Positions 1 through 7,029 of a stretch of DNA of 25,010 bases are shown one piece after another. How positions within the stretch are numbered: the first letter of the stretch is position 1; each line of letters begins with the position of its first letter. The stretch is from the IMG/VR virus record IMGVR_UViG_3300035198_000132, positions 1-25,010 of that record. One strand, given 5' to 3'. The notes below the pieces were generated by a model that made no database searches, was not told the origin of the DNA, and saw only the letters and a program-made list of their open reading frames with translations. Source of the DNA: a virus. The position numbers and the translations under genes were made by a program.

Positions 1-590
1 TGCTCGCCTTCCGAGTAGGCTTTCCGCCAGAGTAGTTGAGGAAAACCCATCCCGCCATAATCCTTATATCTTTCCCATATATCGGTTATTTCCCTTTCCC
101 CTTCATAGGAATATTCCCCCTCCTTTGGATACACAACCTCAATGAGCTCGCCCTTTTGATTTTTATACCAGCCACAATACATCTTACCGCCAGCATCAAT
201 TCGCCAGAGCTCCCTTCCTCCCTTACCTAAAAAGTCCACTAAAACAGAATAAGTCCCGTGATTTCCGAAGCGAAACCTTGCTGTATCACAAATCTCGCTA
301 AAAGGAATATCCCAAGGGGAAATGGGCGTGCGGATGAGCCAGTCGGTGTGGAGGAATTCGTATTCAATGGGGTTATAGGAAGGTTCGTAATCCTCTGAGA
401 ACAGTCTTGTCGGCAGGGGGCATTGACATCTCGGGATATAAGTTTGAGCCACAAGACCCGAGAGGGCATACTCTACTTGGTAAGCGGATGGTTGTCCACA
501 AAAAGTAAAATAAACGCAGTTTGCCTTCTTTGGGTCGTTGCTCCAGCTGAATGAGAAGAGGAAGTGGGGAGCATAAAGGTAATAAATCAT
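1..590 (-). CDS. Unknown late protein, incomplete at left edge
   Basis: An uninterrupted reading frame runs from an ATG at 590 to the left edge, giving 196 codons with no stop in the window. Its start overlaps the stop of the upstream gene as ATGA, which is the usual junction in this operon. The protein begins MIYYLYAPHFLFSFSWSNDP and is rich in aromatic residues and scattered cysteines (around CGQ, IPRCQCP, ICDTARF, YCGWY). Near the visible end it becomes charged (PKEGEYSYEGEREITDIWERY). I see no signal peptide, clear membrane helix or recognisable catalytic motif. The frame is more convincing than the two shorter overlapping minus-strand ORFs here, because it continues the operon and has the coupled start. 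The function is unknown. Position after tail genes and a DNA-binding-like protein suggests a late or accessory role. Confidence 0.7.
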   Translation of the reverse strand, partial: MIYYLYAPHFLFSFSWSNDPKKANCVYFTFCGQPSAYQVEYALSGLVAQTYIPRCQCPLPTRLFSEDYEPSYNPIEYEFLHTDWLIRTPISPWDIPFSEICDTARFRFGNHGTYSVLVDFLGKGGRELWRIDAGGKMYCGWYKNQKGELIEVVYPKEGEYSYEGEREITDIWERYKDYGGMGFPQLLWRKAYSEGE

Positions 591-1141
591 TCCTCATCCT
601 CGCCCTCCAGTTCACGGATTTGTTTAGCGTATTGGCGGAGTTCAGGGAGGAGGGTTGAGATGACCGCTAATTCTTTTCCCTTGACCTCGCCTCCGTTCTC
701 TATTGTATCCCCTAACCTTTGCAGGAGGATGTCCACGATACGCTTGGCGAGAAGGTAGGTTTGAGCCAATCCCTCCGCATATTTGATTTTCTCCTGAACC
801 GCCCTTTCAAAGAGTTGGCGAGAGATTTCCTCCGCTCCCTTATCGGGGTTGAAATGGTTTTTGAAATGACGGCGGAAGCTGCTCTCGGGAATATTCTCGC
901 CGATGGTTTGGGAGTATGCCCACACTTGAGCGATACTCCCTGTGGCGAGGTAGTATTCCTCGTATTCCCGCCTACGAGGGGAATTACACACATTACAGCG
1001 TTTATCGGTTTTGAAAGCGGCGGATGCGGCGGATTTGCTTTTTTCTCCTGCATTTTCCGCCGCTTCTGCGAAGGTCTGAATGCCGAGTTCGGAAAGGACG
1101 GCGAGCCTTATCGCTATCTCTTTCATTTTATCCCTTTTCAT
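587..1141 (-). CDS. CxxC plus helix-turn-helix protein, possible small terminase or late regulator
   Basis: This is a 184-aa soluble protein. Residues 48-97 carry a CNVCNSP knuckle (C49, C52), then a predicted helix-turn-helix ending in the basic FRRHFKNHF. This layout (CxxC, SPxR, a helical segment, then an RHxKNH tail) is common in phage and bacterial proteins annotated as small-terminase-like or DNA-binding. The C-terminal third (about 120-184) is helical and ends in an acidic tail (ELEGEDEE), as expected of an oligomerising or partner-binding region. It abuts the stop of the tail hub gene (TAA then ATG), and its own stop overlaps the next start. A second ATG at residue 6 has a better-spaced AAGGG site, so the true start is uncertain. 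No other small-terminase candidate lies next to the large subunit. DNA binding is inferred from the motif, and the exact role is open. Confidence 0.6.
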   Translation of the reverse strand: MKRDKMKEIAIRLAVLSELGIQTFAEAAENAGEKSKSAASAAFKTDKRCNVCNSPRRREYEEYYLATGSIAQVWAYSQTIGENIPESSFRRHFKNHFNPDKGAEEISRQLFERAVQEKIKYAEGLAQTYLLAKRIVDILLQRLGDTIENGGEVKGKELAVISTLLPELRQYAKQIRELEGEDEE

Positions 1142-3094
1142 TTAGCTCACCTTCGTTCCGTTATATCTCGCCCTCATTGTTCGCTCGGTTGAGTTCGCTA
1201 TGACCTCTACTTTATCCACTCTGATTTTCCCATCCACGCCGTCTATCTCCACTAAATCGCCTGGCTTGACTACTGGCGGAGCAGGTGCCTCCCATTCGTA
1301 GGTCTTCTTTGTATGCATTTTCTTTGAGAGAACCTGTAAACGCTGTTGAACCGCCTCGGAGGTATTGAGGCTTGCGTCTACCTCTACATATTGCTTCCTA
1401 AATCCGATGTAGTCGTCGCTATCGGGGTTGTTTATGCTATCGGTATTGATTAGGAAACCACAGATGGGATAGCCGAGATAATCCTGACCGCAGACCCAAG
1501 CTTCGTTTATCTCGGGCGGTTCTGTCGTCTCTTTGAATTGGAACATTTTGAGGTAGACAACGCCAGCGGGAGGGGTTTGGTTCGCCTCTTCCGTCGTCTT
1601 CCAAAACTTCGCCACTATATCGGTATTATCTGGGTCGGGTTCAGGTCGGTAAGTCAGTTTTGCAATTGGATAGCCATTTGCGTCTACCGAGAAGGAAGCT
1701 ATGAGTTGCCAGCCAGTGAATTCAGCTATCCTTTCCAAGAGGTCAAGTGCGTTCGTTCCCTGTTCCACTTGCCAGAGGAAGCCCTGCTCTGGTGTGCCCT
1801 GCGGTAGTTTGAGGTTATTGGGGTCGGTAGCGGTCTCCACATCTATCCCAGCATAACCGCAGATGTCCTTGACTGCGTCGGTATGGAGAACGCCGTCATA
1901 AGCTGTGCCAGCGGGAAGGATTGTGTTGCGGAGTTTAAAGGCTATCCCTTGAGCGTTGAGTTCCCATTCCTTGCCATAAATGACCTCCTTCGCTGATGGC
2001 TCTAATAGATAGCCTGAGAAGATGGCGGTATCATCCCATTTGACGCCAAATCGGAGGTGCCGTTGAGGCGAGAGGGAGAGGTCGGGGTCTTTAACCCTTA
2101 TCCTTGCCTCTTCCTCCGAGATGTTGAGGGAATAGGTGAGGGAGAGATAGAGGGTCTTGCTCGTGATATCCACTGGCGTAGGTGCGGTCTCTCCCGTTGA
2201 GGATGGGAATGAGACCTTAAATTTCCTTGCCCAGCCGTTCTGACCCAACACGATTTTGACCCGCATATCCTGACCTGCGGATGGCGTCCATTCAGCGAAG
2301 TTGTCTTTATCCATTAGGAAGACAGAGGCGTTATAACCATCTATGAAGTATTGCTGTTGCTGAGTTGGAGGGTAGGGAGCAGTAAAGACAGGGGAAAGAG
2401 CGAAGGAAGCGCCGTCTGGGTCGGTAAGCGAGGAGTATTTGAACAGCTGGCGGGTAGGCGTCCAAAAGGTCATCTTGGGGTTGGAATTCTGAACGAGCCC
2501 ATCCTTTGAGACGATAAGAGATGGGCTTTCCTCCGAGAAAAATAGGAAGATATAGCGGTCGTCAAGCTCAATCGTTCTACACCAAAAAGTGAACCAGCCC
2601 TGTATCGGCTCCTCTGCTTTGCGAAGGGTTAAGACTTTGAGGTTTTGATATGAGCCATCGGGAAGGAGTTTCTGAACGAGTAGCCTCCCTTGATTGGATA
2701 GGTTGAAACGAAGCCCGATGGAGTATTCCCAGCTAATCCACCAAGTATGGACGGCATTGGGTTCAGAGTAAGCCCAAGCGGAAAAGAGGAAATTGAGAGG
2801 GAGTGTGTAGGAGTTGACCTGCTCGTATTGAACTATATCGTTTGAGCTCCACCAAAAATCGGTTGAGCCTCTGATTGCTACCTTATCCCAGAGGGGATAA
2901 TTTGAGAGGTCGGGGTAGAGCGAGCCATAGCTTTCCCCTGTGACCTCCTTTGGCAAACGAACAAGGAAGCCAGATGGATGGAGGGCACATTTATCCAAGA
3001 GCCAGCCAGGGGAATAGAAATCTTCCGAGATAGCAAAGCCCGGCTCATTGGCTTTTTTATCTTTTAATTGACACAAAACCGTCAAGTGAGCCAT
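1142..3094 (-). CDS. Tail hub / receptor-binding-like minor tail protein
   Basis: This is a 650-aa protein with no membrane segments. The N-terminal half (about 60-210) is rich in W, Y and F in beta-strand patterns and looks like a carbohydrate-binding or jelly-roll domain. The C-terminal half (about 300-640) resembles phage tail hub/late-control proteins: a beta-rich barrel (KTLYLSLTYSLNISEEEARIRV), then a helical segment of the type DAVKDICGYAGIDV and EQGTNALDLLERIAEFTGWQ. It closes with a strand-rich tail (PPVVKPGDLVEIDGVDGKI). Such hubs sit at the tail tip and link the tube to fibres. The ATG at 3094 lacks an obvious ribosome binding site and lies 39 nt after the holin gene, which is unusual here. 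Its position after the lysis genes separates it from the rest of the tail block. The hub call rests on architecture only. Confidence 0.55.
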   Translation of the reverse strand: MAHLTVLCQLKDKKANEPGFAISEDFYSPGWLLDKCALHPSGFLVRLPKEVTGESYGSLYPDLSNYPLWDKVAIRGSTDFWWSSNDIVQYEQVNSYTLPLNFLFSAWAYSEPNAVHTWWISWEYSIGLRFNLSNQGRLLVQKLLPDGSYQNLKVLTLRKAEEPIQGWFTFWCRTIELDDRYIFLFFSEESPSLIVSKDGLVQNSNPKMTFWTPTRQLFKYSSLTDPDGASFALSPVFTAPYPPTQQQQYFIDGYNASVFLMDKDNFAEWTPSAGQDMRVKIVLGQNGWARKFKVSFPSSTGETAPTPVDITSKTLYLSLTYSLNISEEEARIRVKDPDLSLSPQRHLRFGVKWDDTAIFSGYLLEPSAKEVIYGKEWELNAQGIAFKLRNTILPAGTAYDGVLHTDAVKDICGYAGIDVETATDPNNLKLPQGTPEQGFLWQVEQGTNALDLLERIAEFTGWQLIASFSVDANGYPIAKLTYRPEPDPDNTDIVAKFWKTTEEANQTPPAGVVYLKMFQFKETTEPPEINEAWVCGQDYLGYPICGFLINTDSINNPDSDDYIGFRKQYVEVDASLNTSEAVQQRLQVLSKKMHTKKTYEWEAPAPPVVKPGDLVEIDGVDGKIRVDKVEVIANSTERTMRARYNGTKVS

Positions 3095-3133
3095 TTAAGT
3101 TCAGATAATGGATGTTATGTTTACTTTATCGGT

Positions 3134-3496
3134 TTAGTCAGCGGAGTGGAGTTTTTCCTTGATTTTGTCAAAGACCTCTTGGAGCTTGGATTTGAGAGTG
3201 TCTTCGTCTACATCTATATTGACCTTAATGCCCATAGCGTTGAGGCGAGAAATGGCGTCCTTGACTTCTTGAACCGCCTTCTGCATTTTCTGGGAACCCT
3301 CTACCTTCTGCTGGAGCTTCTGCTCCATATTCTTGCCCCAGACCTCAGCTGCCTGGATTGCCTTCTCGTAGAGGATTTGCTCAAGCGTATCAGTGAGGAA
3401 GTTCGCCATAGCTGTGTTTTTCACCGCCTTTCTTATGAAGTATCCTAAACCAGCGAGAGCTAATCCCGCTATGCCAGTGGTGATGGTCTCTATCAT
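3134..3496 (-). CDS. Holin-like membrane protein, LLH type
   Basis: This 120-aa protein has one N-terminal hydrophobic helix (residues about 5-22, ITTGIAGLALAGLGYFI), then a long charged, mostly helical region (KAIQAAEVWGKNMEQKLQQK and onward) probably forming a coiled coil in the cytoplasm. One N-terminal transmembrane segment, an AxxAVxxAE-like stretch and an amphipathic tail match the LLH holin superfamily, which permeabilises the membrane so that the endolysin can reach the wall. Its ATG overlaps the stop of the preceding small membrane gene as ATGA, behind GGAGGTGATAAAGA. The amidase lies three genes upstream, so a lysis role fits. A structural membrane anchor is an alternative. Confidence 0.65.
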   Translation of the reverse strand: MIETITTGIAGLALAGLGYFIRKAVKNTAMANFLTDTLEQILYEKAIQAAEVWGKNMEQKLQQKVEGSQKMQKAVQEVKDAISRLNAMGIKVNIDVDEDTLKSKLQEVFDKIKEKLHSAD

Positions 3497-3750
3497 TCTT
3501 TATCACCTCCTTTCTCCTTTTCCTCCGAGAATTCTTGAAGGTATTCGTCTAATAGTCTCTGCTTTGCCCCTCTCGGGAGGGTCTCAACGAGCGATTTGAG
3601 GATGAGCTTCATTGTTTTGTTGAGGGTTTTGAGCTCGTCTAAAAGCTGGGGAATGGTGGCATTGAGCATTTTTATGCCGTAGTAGAGGAAGACCGCAACG
3701 ATAGCCCCTAAAGCGCCGTAGTCAAAGAGCGTTTTCAAGCCTTCGTCCAT
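3493..3750 (-). CDS. Small single-span membrane protein, second holin candidate
   Basis: This 85-aa protein has an N-terminal transmembrane segment (residues about 10-30, YGALGAIVAVFLYYGIKML), followed by a charged amphipathic helix (PQLLDELKTLNKTMKLILKS) and an acidic, lysine-rich tail. The layout resembles BhlA/UviB-like and other short phage holins. Its C-terminal codons (KGGDKE) also encode the ribosome binding site of the LLH-type holin that follows, and the two genes overlap by four bases, so they are probably translated together. The pair could be holin plus antiholin or a two-component holin. The sequence cannot tell which is which. Confidence 0.55.
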   Translation of the reverse strand: MDEGLKTLFDYGALGAIVAVFLYYGIKMLNATIPQLLDELKTLNKTMKLILKSLVETLPRGAKQRLLDEYLQEFSEEKEKGGDKE

Positions 3751-3751
3751 T

Positions 3752-3967
3752 TTAGCTCTCCTCTGGCAATTTAACTGGGTTGCCTTCCTTCACTTGAATG
3801 ATTATCTCGTCGCCTTTCCTCCAAGTGAAGTCTGCCTTATTTTTGATGGCAAGGCACCAGGGATGATAGAACTTTGTCGTCTCTGTTGGATTTCCATTCT
3901 CATCTAATCCTTCAGCTATCAGAGGCTGGTCAGGAGTTATCTCTTTCTTACAAATGTCGCATATCAT
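3752..3967 (-). CDS. Small zinc-knuckle (LIM-like) protein
   Basis: This is a 71-aa protein starting at ATG 3967, chosen because GGAGGTGATAAACAA directly precedes it. A longer frame to 4012 would overlap the upstream gene and lacks such a site. It opens MICDICKKEITPDQPLI and has CxxC (C3, C6) and, about 45 residues on, HxxC (FYHPWC), giving a C-C-H-C set suited to bind one zinc ion. The remainder is charged (RKGDEIIIQVKEGNPVKLPEES). Similar single zinc-knuckle proteins occur in phages without known function. It lies between an unknown virion-like protein and the holins. I infer metal binding from the residues and do not assign a role. Confidence 0.6.
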   Translation of the reverse strand: MICDICKKEITPDQPLIAEGLDENGNPTETTKFYHPWCLAIKNKADFTWRKGDEIIIQVKEGNPVKLPEES

Positions 3968-3984
3968 TTGTTTATCACCTCCCT

Positions 3985-4365
3985 TTAGGAAACTGGATGG
4001 ATAGCCAGCCAAATTTTGTATGAATATGTGCCTGATGTGGAGGAAGCAACGGCGTATGCTCTACAGAACTGAGCTGGTAAATAATCACTATTGTGATAGT
4101 TTGAACCTGCTGTTGTGCTTTGCCCAAAACGAGGTTGGTATATGCTAAAATCTTGCAGGTGTGAAATATACACCCCAAAACTTATTGTGCCTGGCGAACT
4201 TGATTCATTGCGTGCAGTTAGCACTACTCTTGCCTTCCCTTGTGCATTTAGAACAGGACCATAGAAATACTGGCTTGCCTGCAATGTTCCCTCATAGTAG
4301 TAATACTCTGATGCCTGAGCGACATCTACAACCATTCTTCCGCTGTCTTTGATTTGGTCTAACAT
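3985..4365 (-). CDS. Unknown beta-rich protein near lysis genes
   Basis: This 126-aa protein starts at ATG 4365 behind GGAGGTTGATAAG, a site encoded by the last codons of the amidase gene. The composition is rich in S, T, Y and G with alternating hydrophobic residues (ARVVLTARNESSSPGTISFGVYISHL; GTYSYKIWLAIHPVS). This suggests a small beta-sandwich such as a virion surface, fibre-tip or wall-binding module. There is no signal peptide, membrane helix or catalytic motif. It directly follows the amidase, so it might act on the same target (cell wall recognition) or be a tail-tip accessory. Both ideas are inference from composition and position. Confidence 0.5.
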   Translation of the reverse strand: MLDQIKDSGRMVVDVAQASEYYYYEGTLQASQYFYGPVLNAQGKARVVLTARNESSSPGTISFGVYISHLQDFSIYQPRFGQSTTAGSNYHNSDYLPAQFCRAYAVASSTSGTYSYKIWLAIHPVS

Positions 4366-4369
4366 CTTA

Positions 4370-4924
4370 TCAACCTCCTTTCATAAATTTGTCTATGGCG
4401 GAGGCGAGGGTTTGCATTAGCCTCTGCCGTTCGTTATCAGTTTGAAGGATTTTGTTCTCCTCATAATTGGTGATAAATCCCACCTCCACCAATATCGCTG
4501 GGATGCCCCATTGAGAGCAGAGACGGAGGACGCAAAAGCCCGTTTTATATCTCGCTGTATCCCTCTTTATACCCCTTGAGGTCGCCACTTTTCGCATATC
4601 GCTCTCCACCATCTCGGCGAATTTCTTGCCTTTGGGGTCGTCATCGTGGAACCAGACTTCCAATCCCCTTGCCCTTTCATCTCCAGCATTGAAATGGATT
4701 GAGACGAATGCGTCCTTGCCCTTCGCTATCTGTGGTCGGACGCCCAAAGGAACGAAAACATCGCCCCAGCGAGTGAGGATGACCTGATAGCCCAGTTTTT
4801 CAAGGAACCATTTGAGCGATAGGGAGTATTTCCAAGTGAGGTCTTTCTCCTTGACGCCAAACCCTACCGCTCCTGGGTCTGAACCGCCGTGCCCAGGGTC
4901 AATGACAATCGTTTTCTTTGCCAT
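4370..4924 (-). CDS. N-acetylmuramoyl-L-alanine amidase endolysin (Amidase_3)
   Basis: This is a 184-aa zinc amidase that cuts the bond between muramic acid and the stem peptide of peptidoglycan. Counted from the ATG at 4924, it shows the Amidase_3 signature. IDPGHGG gives ligand H12, E26 sits in GVKEKD, SIHFNA gives ligand H77, and VEVGFITN gives catalytic E147. A single catalytic domain fills the protein; there is no signal peptide and no separate wall-binding repeat, so a holin is needed for export. An earlier in-frame start would add ten residues. The 4924 ATG lies 11 nt after GGAGG and follows the upstream stop, so I prefer it. The neighbouring holin-like genes make this the lysis enzyme of the phage. 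Confidence 0.9.
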   Translation of the reverse strand: MAKKTIVIDPGHGGSDPGAVGFGVKEKDLTWKYSLSLKWFLEKLGYQVILTRWGDVFVPLGVRPQIAKGKDAFVSIHFNAGDERARGLEVWFHDDDPKGKKFAEMVESDMRKVATSRGIKRDTARYKTGFCVLRLCSQWGIPAILVEVGFITNYEENKILQTDNERQRLMQTLASAIDKFMKGG

Positions 4925-4931
4925 TTTCTCA

Positions 4932-5462
4932 TCAGCCTCCTTTATAGCCAGCAACCTTCTCCAGCCAGTCCTTAAAAATTTTCGTTATGTTTTCCTTATC
5001 CTCTGGGAGTATCTGGAGGAAAGGTCTGGCTGGGATGTGTTTAGTGCCGAACTGGTGATAGGGAGCGTATTCAACATTTGTGCCGATTATCAGCTCGGTC
5101 TTGGTTAGTTTCCTTATACTCCCTGTAGTCGGGGTTCTTGCTGTGACGGAACGCATAAGGGTGCCTGTATCAATTAGCGGTCGGATATTTCCCGCCATCA
5201 TTATCTCTATCGCTTTCTTTCTCGCTCTTTTCGCCCTTGCTGAGCTTCCCCTCCGATGGCGATATGCCCTTGCTCTGATAGAAGATGGCTTGAGGGGTGC
5301 CCATTTCTCTGGACGCCCGCCTACCCTGAAGGTCTCTGTGATTGAGCCGAGCATATATTCCTCCGATTTCTTTAATGGCTCAGTGAAATCTTTGAGACTA
5401 TCCATCAGCTGAGCCATTCTCGGGCTGATTTCGTCTTTGATGTTGAATTTGAGCTCTACCAT
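4932..5462 (-). CDS. Phage virion morphogenesis / tail completion protein (gpS-like)
   Basis: This 176-aa protein has the pattern of Mu gpG/P2 gpS-type virion morphogenesis proteins. The N-terminus is helical and there is a basic central region (SSIRARAYRHRRGSSARAKR). A conserved core reads IDTGTLMRSVTARTP, followed by VEYAPYHQFGTKHIPARPFL. The family helps complete the tail or join head and tail. In most phages it lies before the major tail gene; here it is displaced downstream of the tape measure and the Ig-domain protein. Its end (GYKGG) encodes the ribosome binding site for the amidase. Confidence 0.8.
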   Translation of the reverse strand: MVELKFNIKDEISPRMAQLMDSLKDFTEPLKKSEEYMLGSITETFRVGGRPEKWAPLKPSSIRARAYRHRRGSSARAKRARKKAIEIMMAGNIRPLIDTGTLMRSVTARTPTTGSIRKLTKTELIIGTNVEYAPYHQFGTKHIPARPFLQILPEDKENITKIFKDWLEKVAGYKGG

Positions 5463-5466
5463 CCTA

Positions 5467-7029
5467 TCACGCTCCCCAGATGATGTAGTGGAATTTGGTC
5501 GTGTAGTTGACGGCGGCGGACAGGTGGAGCTTGAAGTAGGATGAGGTTATCTCCTCTATGGAGACCGCAACGGGAACGGGACTTTCCAATATCCCCATCA
5601 CTTTTATGCTTGATGGAAGCCCTGAAGGAAGGTTGACTTTGACATCCTTGACATTTGCGGGTATATCCACTGAGCCGAGATAGATTTTGCCCGTGAAGTT
5701 CTCTATGGTTTGCTCGTCTTGGTTCCAAGTTGTTGCGGAGATGATTTGACCCGATACAGCTCTCGTGAGGGAAATCTTTTGCGTTGTCGCAGTGCCCGAA
5801 ACCTCAGTGTATGTTGTCGCTTGAGGTGTCGCTTGAACCTCTTCCGATTGAGCGAGGACATTGTTTGAGCTATCCTCTGCGTAGAGCCTTGCATAGTAGG
5901 TTGTGCCATTGGTCAATCCCGTTTGGATATGGGAAGTCTTATTGACATCGGTAAATGTGAGGTTGGCGACATCGCTACCGCCCGATGATGTCCCTATCTT
6001 GAGCCGATAGTGATGGAAGTTCGCTCCGTCGTATTTTGACCAGTTATAAGTGATTTGACCCGAGCCTGGGGTTGCGGATAAAGTGAGCGAGCCCGTTCCC
6101 GAGACGCTGATAGATACTGACGAGGATGTGGCGGGAGCAAGATAACCCACTTCGCCATTGAATTTCGCCTGATAGGAAAATGAGCCAGGTTGAAGCGTCT
6201 GATAGAAGTAGGCGACGCCATTTGTATCGGTTTGAGCGGTCGCTATGAGTGAGCCATCACGCCAGAGCTCAATGGTCTTGTTTTGATATTCATTTGAATA
6301 GGTTTGCGGGTCTAACTTGACCGAGATTTGGAATTGGACGCCAGCAGAAGCGGTTGAGGGAGCGGTTAAGGTGAGCGTCGCTTGTGCCCTATACCATTTG
6401 ACCTCTATCCAATCGCTGAGGGAACATCCATATTGGCTATCCCCAGCGAATTCCACCCTAACCTGAACATCAAGGACATTGGGATAGGAAGACCACCAAA
6501 GTGAGGGCGTGATTTGGACACTTGCAATTCCATTCGTGTTAGTTTGTGCGGTAGTAGTGTAAATGGTAGTGCCGAGCACACCTGCTGGGACAACAACGAA
6601 GGTGATTGTCTTGCCCGAGAGGGGATTATTGCCTGCTTTAAGTGTCGCTGTGAGGGTAGTGGGTCCTTCAGAGGGTGGGTCATTGATGACGGGATTGGGG
6701 TTAACTGATAGCGTGAGGGTTGTTTGGGTAACTCCGCCAACGGAGACACTTATCGTTCCCGATTGGTCAAGTATGTTATTGCTAACATCGTAGTCAATAG
6801 CCTTATAGACATATGTGCCAGCTGTGGATTTAGAGGTTGAGTAGGTGCGTGGCGTAGATGAGCCGAGTGTTTGCCAAGTCTGAATAGCAGTCCAAGTATT
6901 GCCTCCATCGGTGCTCTCGTAGAGGGTTAGATGGTGATGGAAAGTTCCGCCTGATGGAGGTGAAATCGTGATTGTATAGGTCTCGTTTAGTGCTGGGTTT
7001 GTCTTATCAACGGAAATTCCCAAAGCCAT
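5467..7029 (-). CDS. Ig-like and fibronectin III repeat virion protein
   Basis: This 520-aa protein is built almost wholly of beta-sandwich modules. An FN3/Ig-like domain spans about 1-97 (SVDKTNPALNETYTITISPP). Two Ig-like bacterial-type domains follow at about 105-215 and 217-310 (LTLTAPSTASAGVQFQISVK), both with the TDTNG/TNTNG turn usual in Big_3-type repeats. An FN3 domain spans about 313-402 (TYYARLYAEDSSNNVLA), and a last domain about 405-520. The first and fourth modules share a FHHxxL motif, hinting at internal duplication. Such proteins decorate tails or fibres and bind weakly to cell-surface sugars. The start ATG overlaps the tape measure stop (TAATG) behind GGAGGTGTCTACTA. A role as tail-tip or fibre adhesin is likely but not proved. 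Confidence 0.7.
   Translation of the reverse strand: MALGISVDKTNPALNETYTITISPPSGGTFHHHLTLYESTDGGNTWTAIQTWQTLGSSTPRTYSTSKSTAGTYVYKAIDYDVSNNILDQSGTISVSVGGVTQTTLTLSVNPNPVINDPPSEGPTTLTATLKAGNNPLSGKTITFVVVPAGVLGTTIYTTTAQTNTNGIASVQITPSLWWSSYPNVLDVQVRVEFAGDSQYGCSLSDWIEVKWYRAQATLTLTAPSTASAGVQFQISVKLDPQTYSNEYQNKTIELWRDGSLIATAQTDTNGVAYFYQTLQPGSFSYQAKFNGEVGYLAPATSSSVSISVSGTGSLTLSATPGSGQITYNWSKYDGANFHHYRLKIGTSSGGSDVANLTFTDVNKTSHIQTGLTNGTTYYARLYAEDSSNNVLAQSEEVQATPQATTYTEVSGTATTQKISLTRAVSGQIISATTWNQDEQTIENFTGKIYLGSVDIPANVKDVKVNLPSGLPSSIKVMGILESPVPVAVSIEEITSSYFKLHLSAAVNYTTKFHYIIWGA

Noticed and set aside
373-615. 80-aa minus-strand frame and a 76-aa frame at 239-469
   Set aside because: They overlap the longer frame open to the left edge, which has the ATGA-coupled start and uninterrupted coding.
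719-1192. 157-aa plus-strand open frame
   Set aside because: Antisense to the CxxC/HTH gene and the end of the tail hub gene, without a ribosome binding site; a codon-bias shadow.
1960-1995. AAGGAGGTCATTT followed by ATG inside the tail hub gene
   Set aside because: The resulting out-of-frame peptide is only 11 codons long and lies in conserved-looking coding sequence; probably chance.
2908-2960. AAAGGAGGTCACAGG in the tail hub gene as internal start
   Set aside because: The next ATG is too far away and out of frame.
3068-3085. TTGAC inverted repeat near the start of the tail hub gene as an operator
   Set aside because: Five-base arms inside coding sequence with no promoter of quality; resemblance to the early operator is too weak.
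3968-4012. Fifteen-residue N-terminal extension of the zinc-knuckle protein
   Set aside because: It overlaps the upstream gene, and GGAGGTGATAAACAA points to the ATG at 3967.
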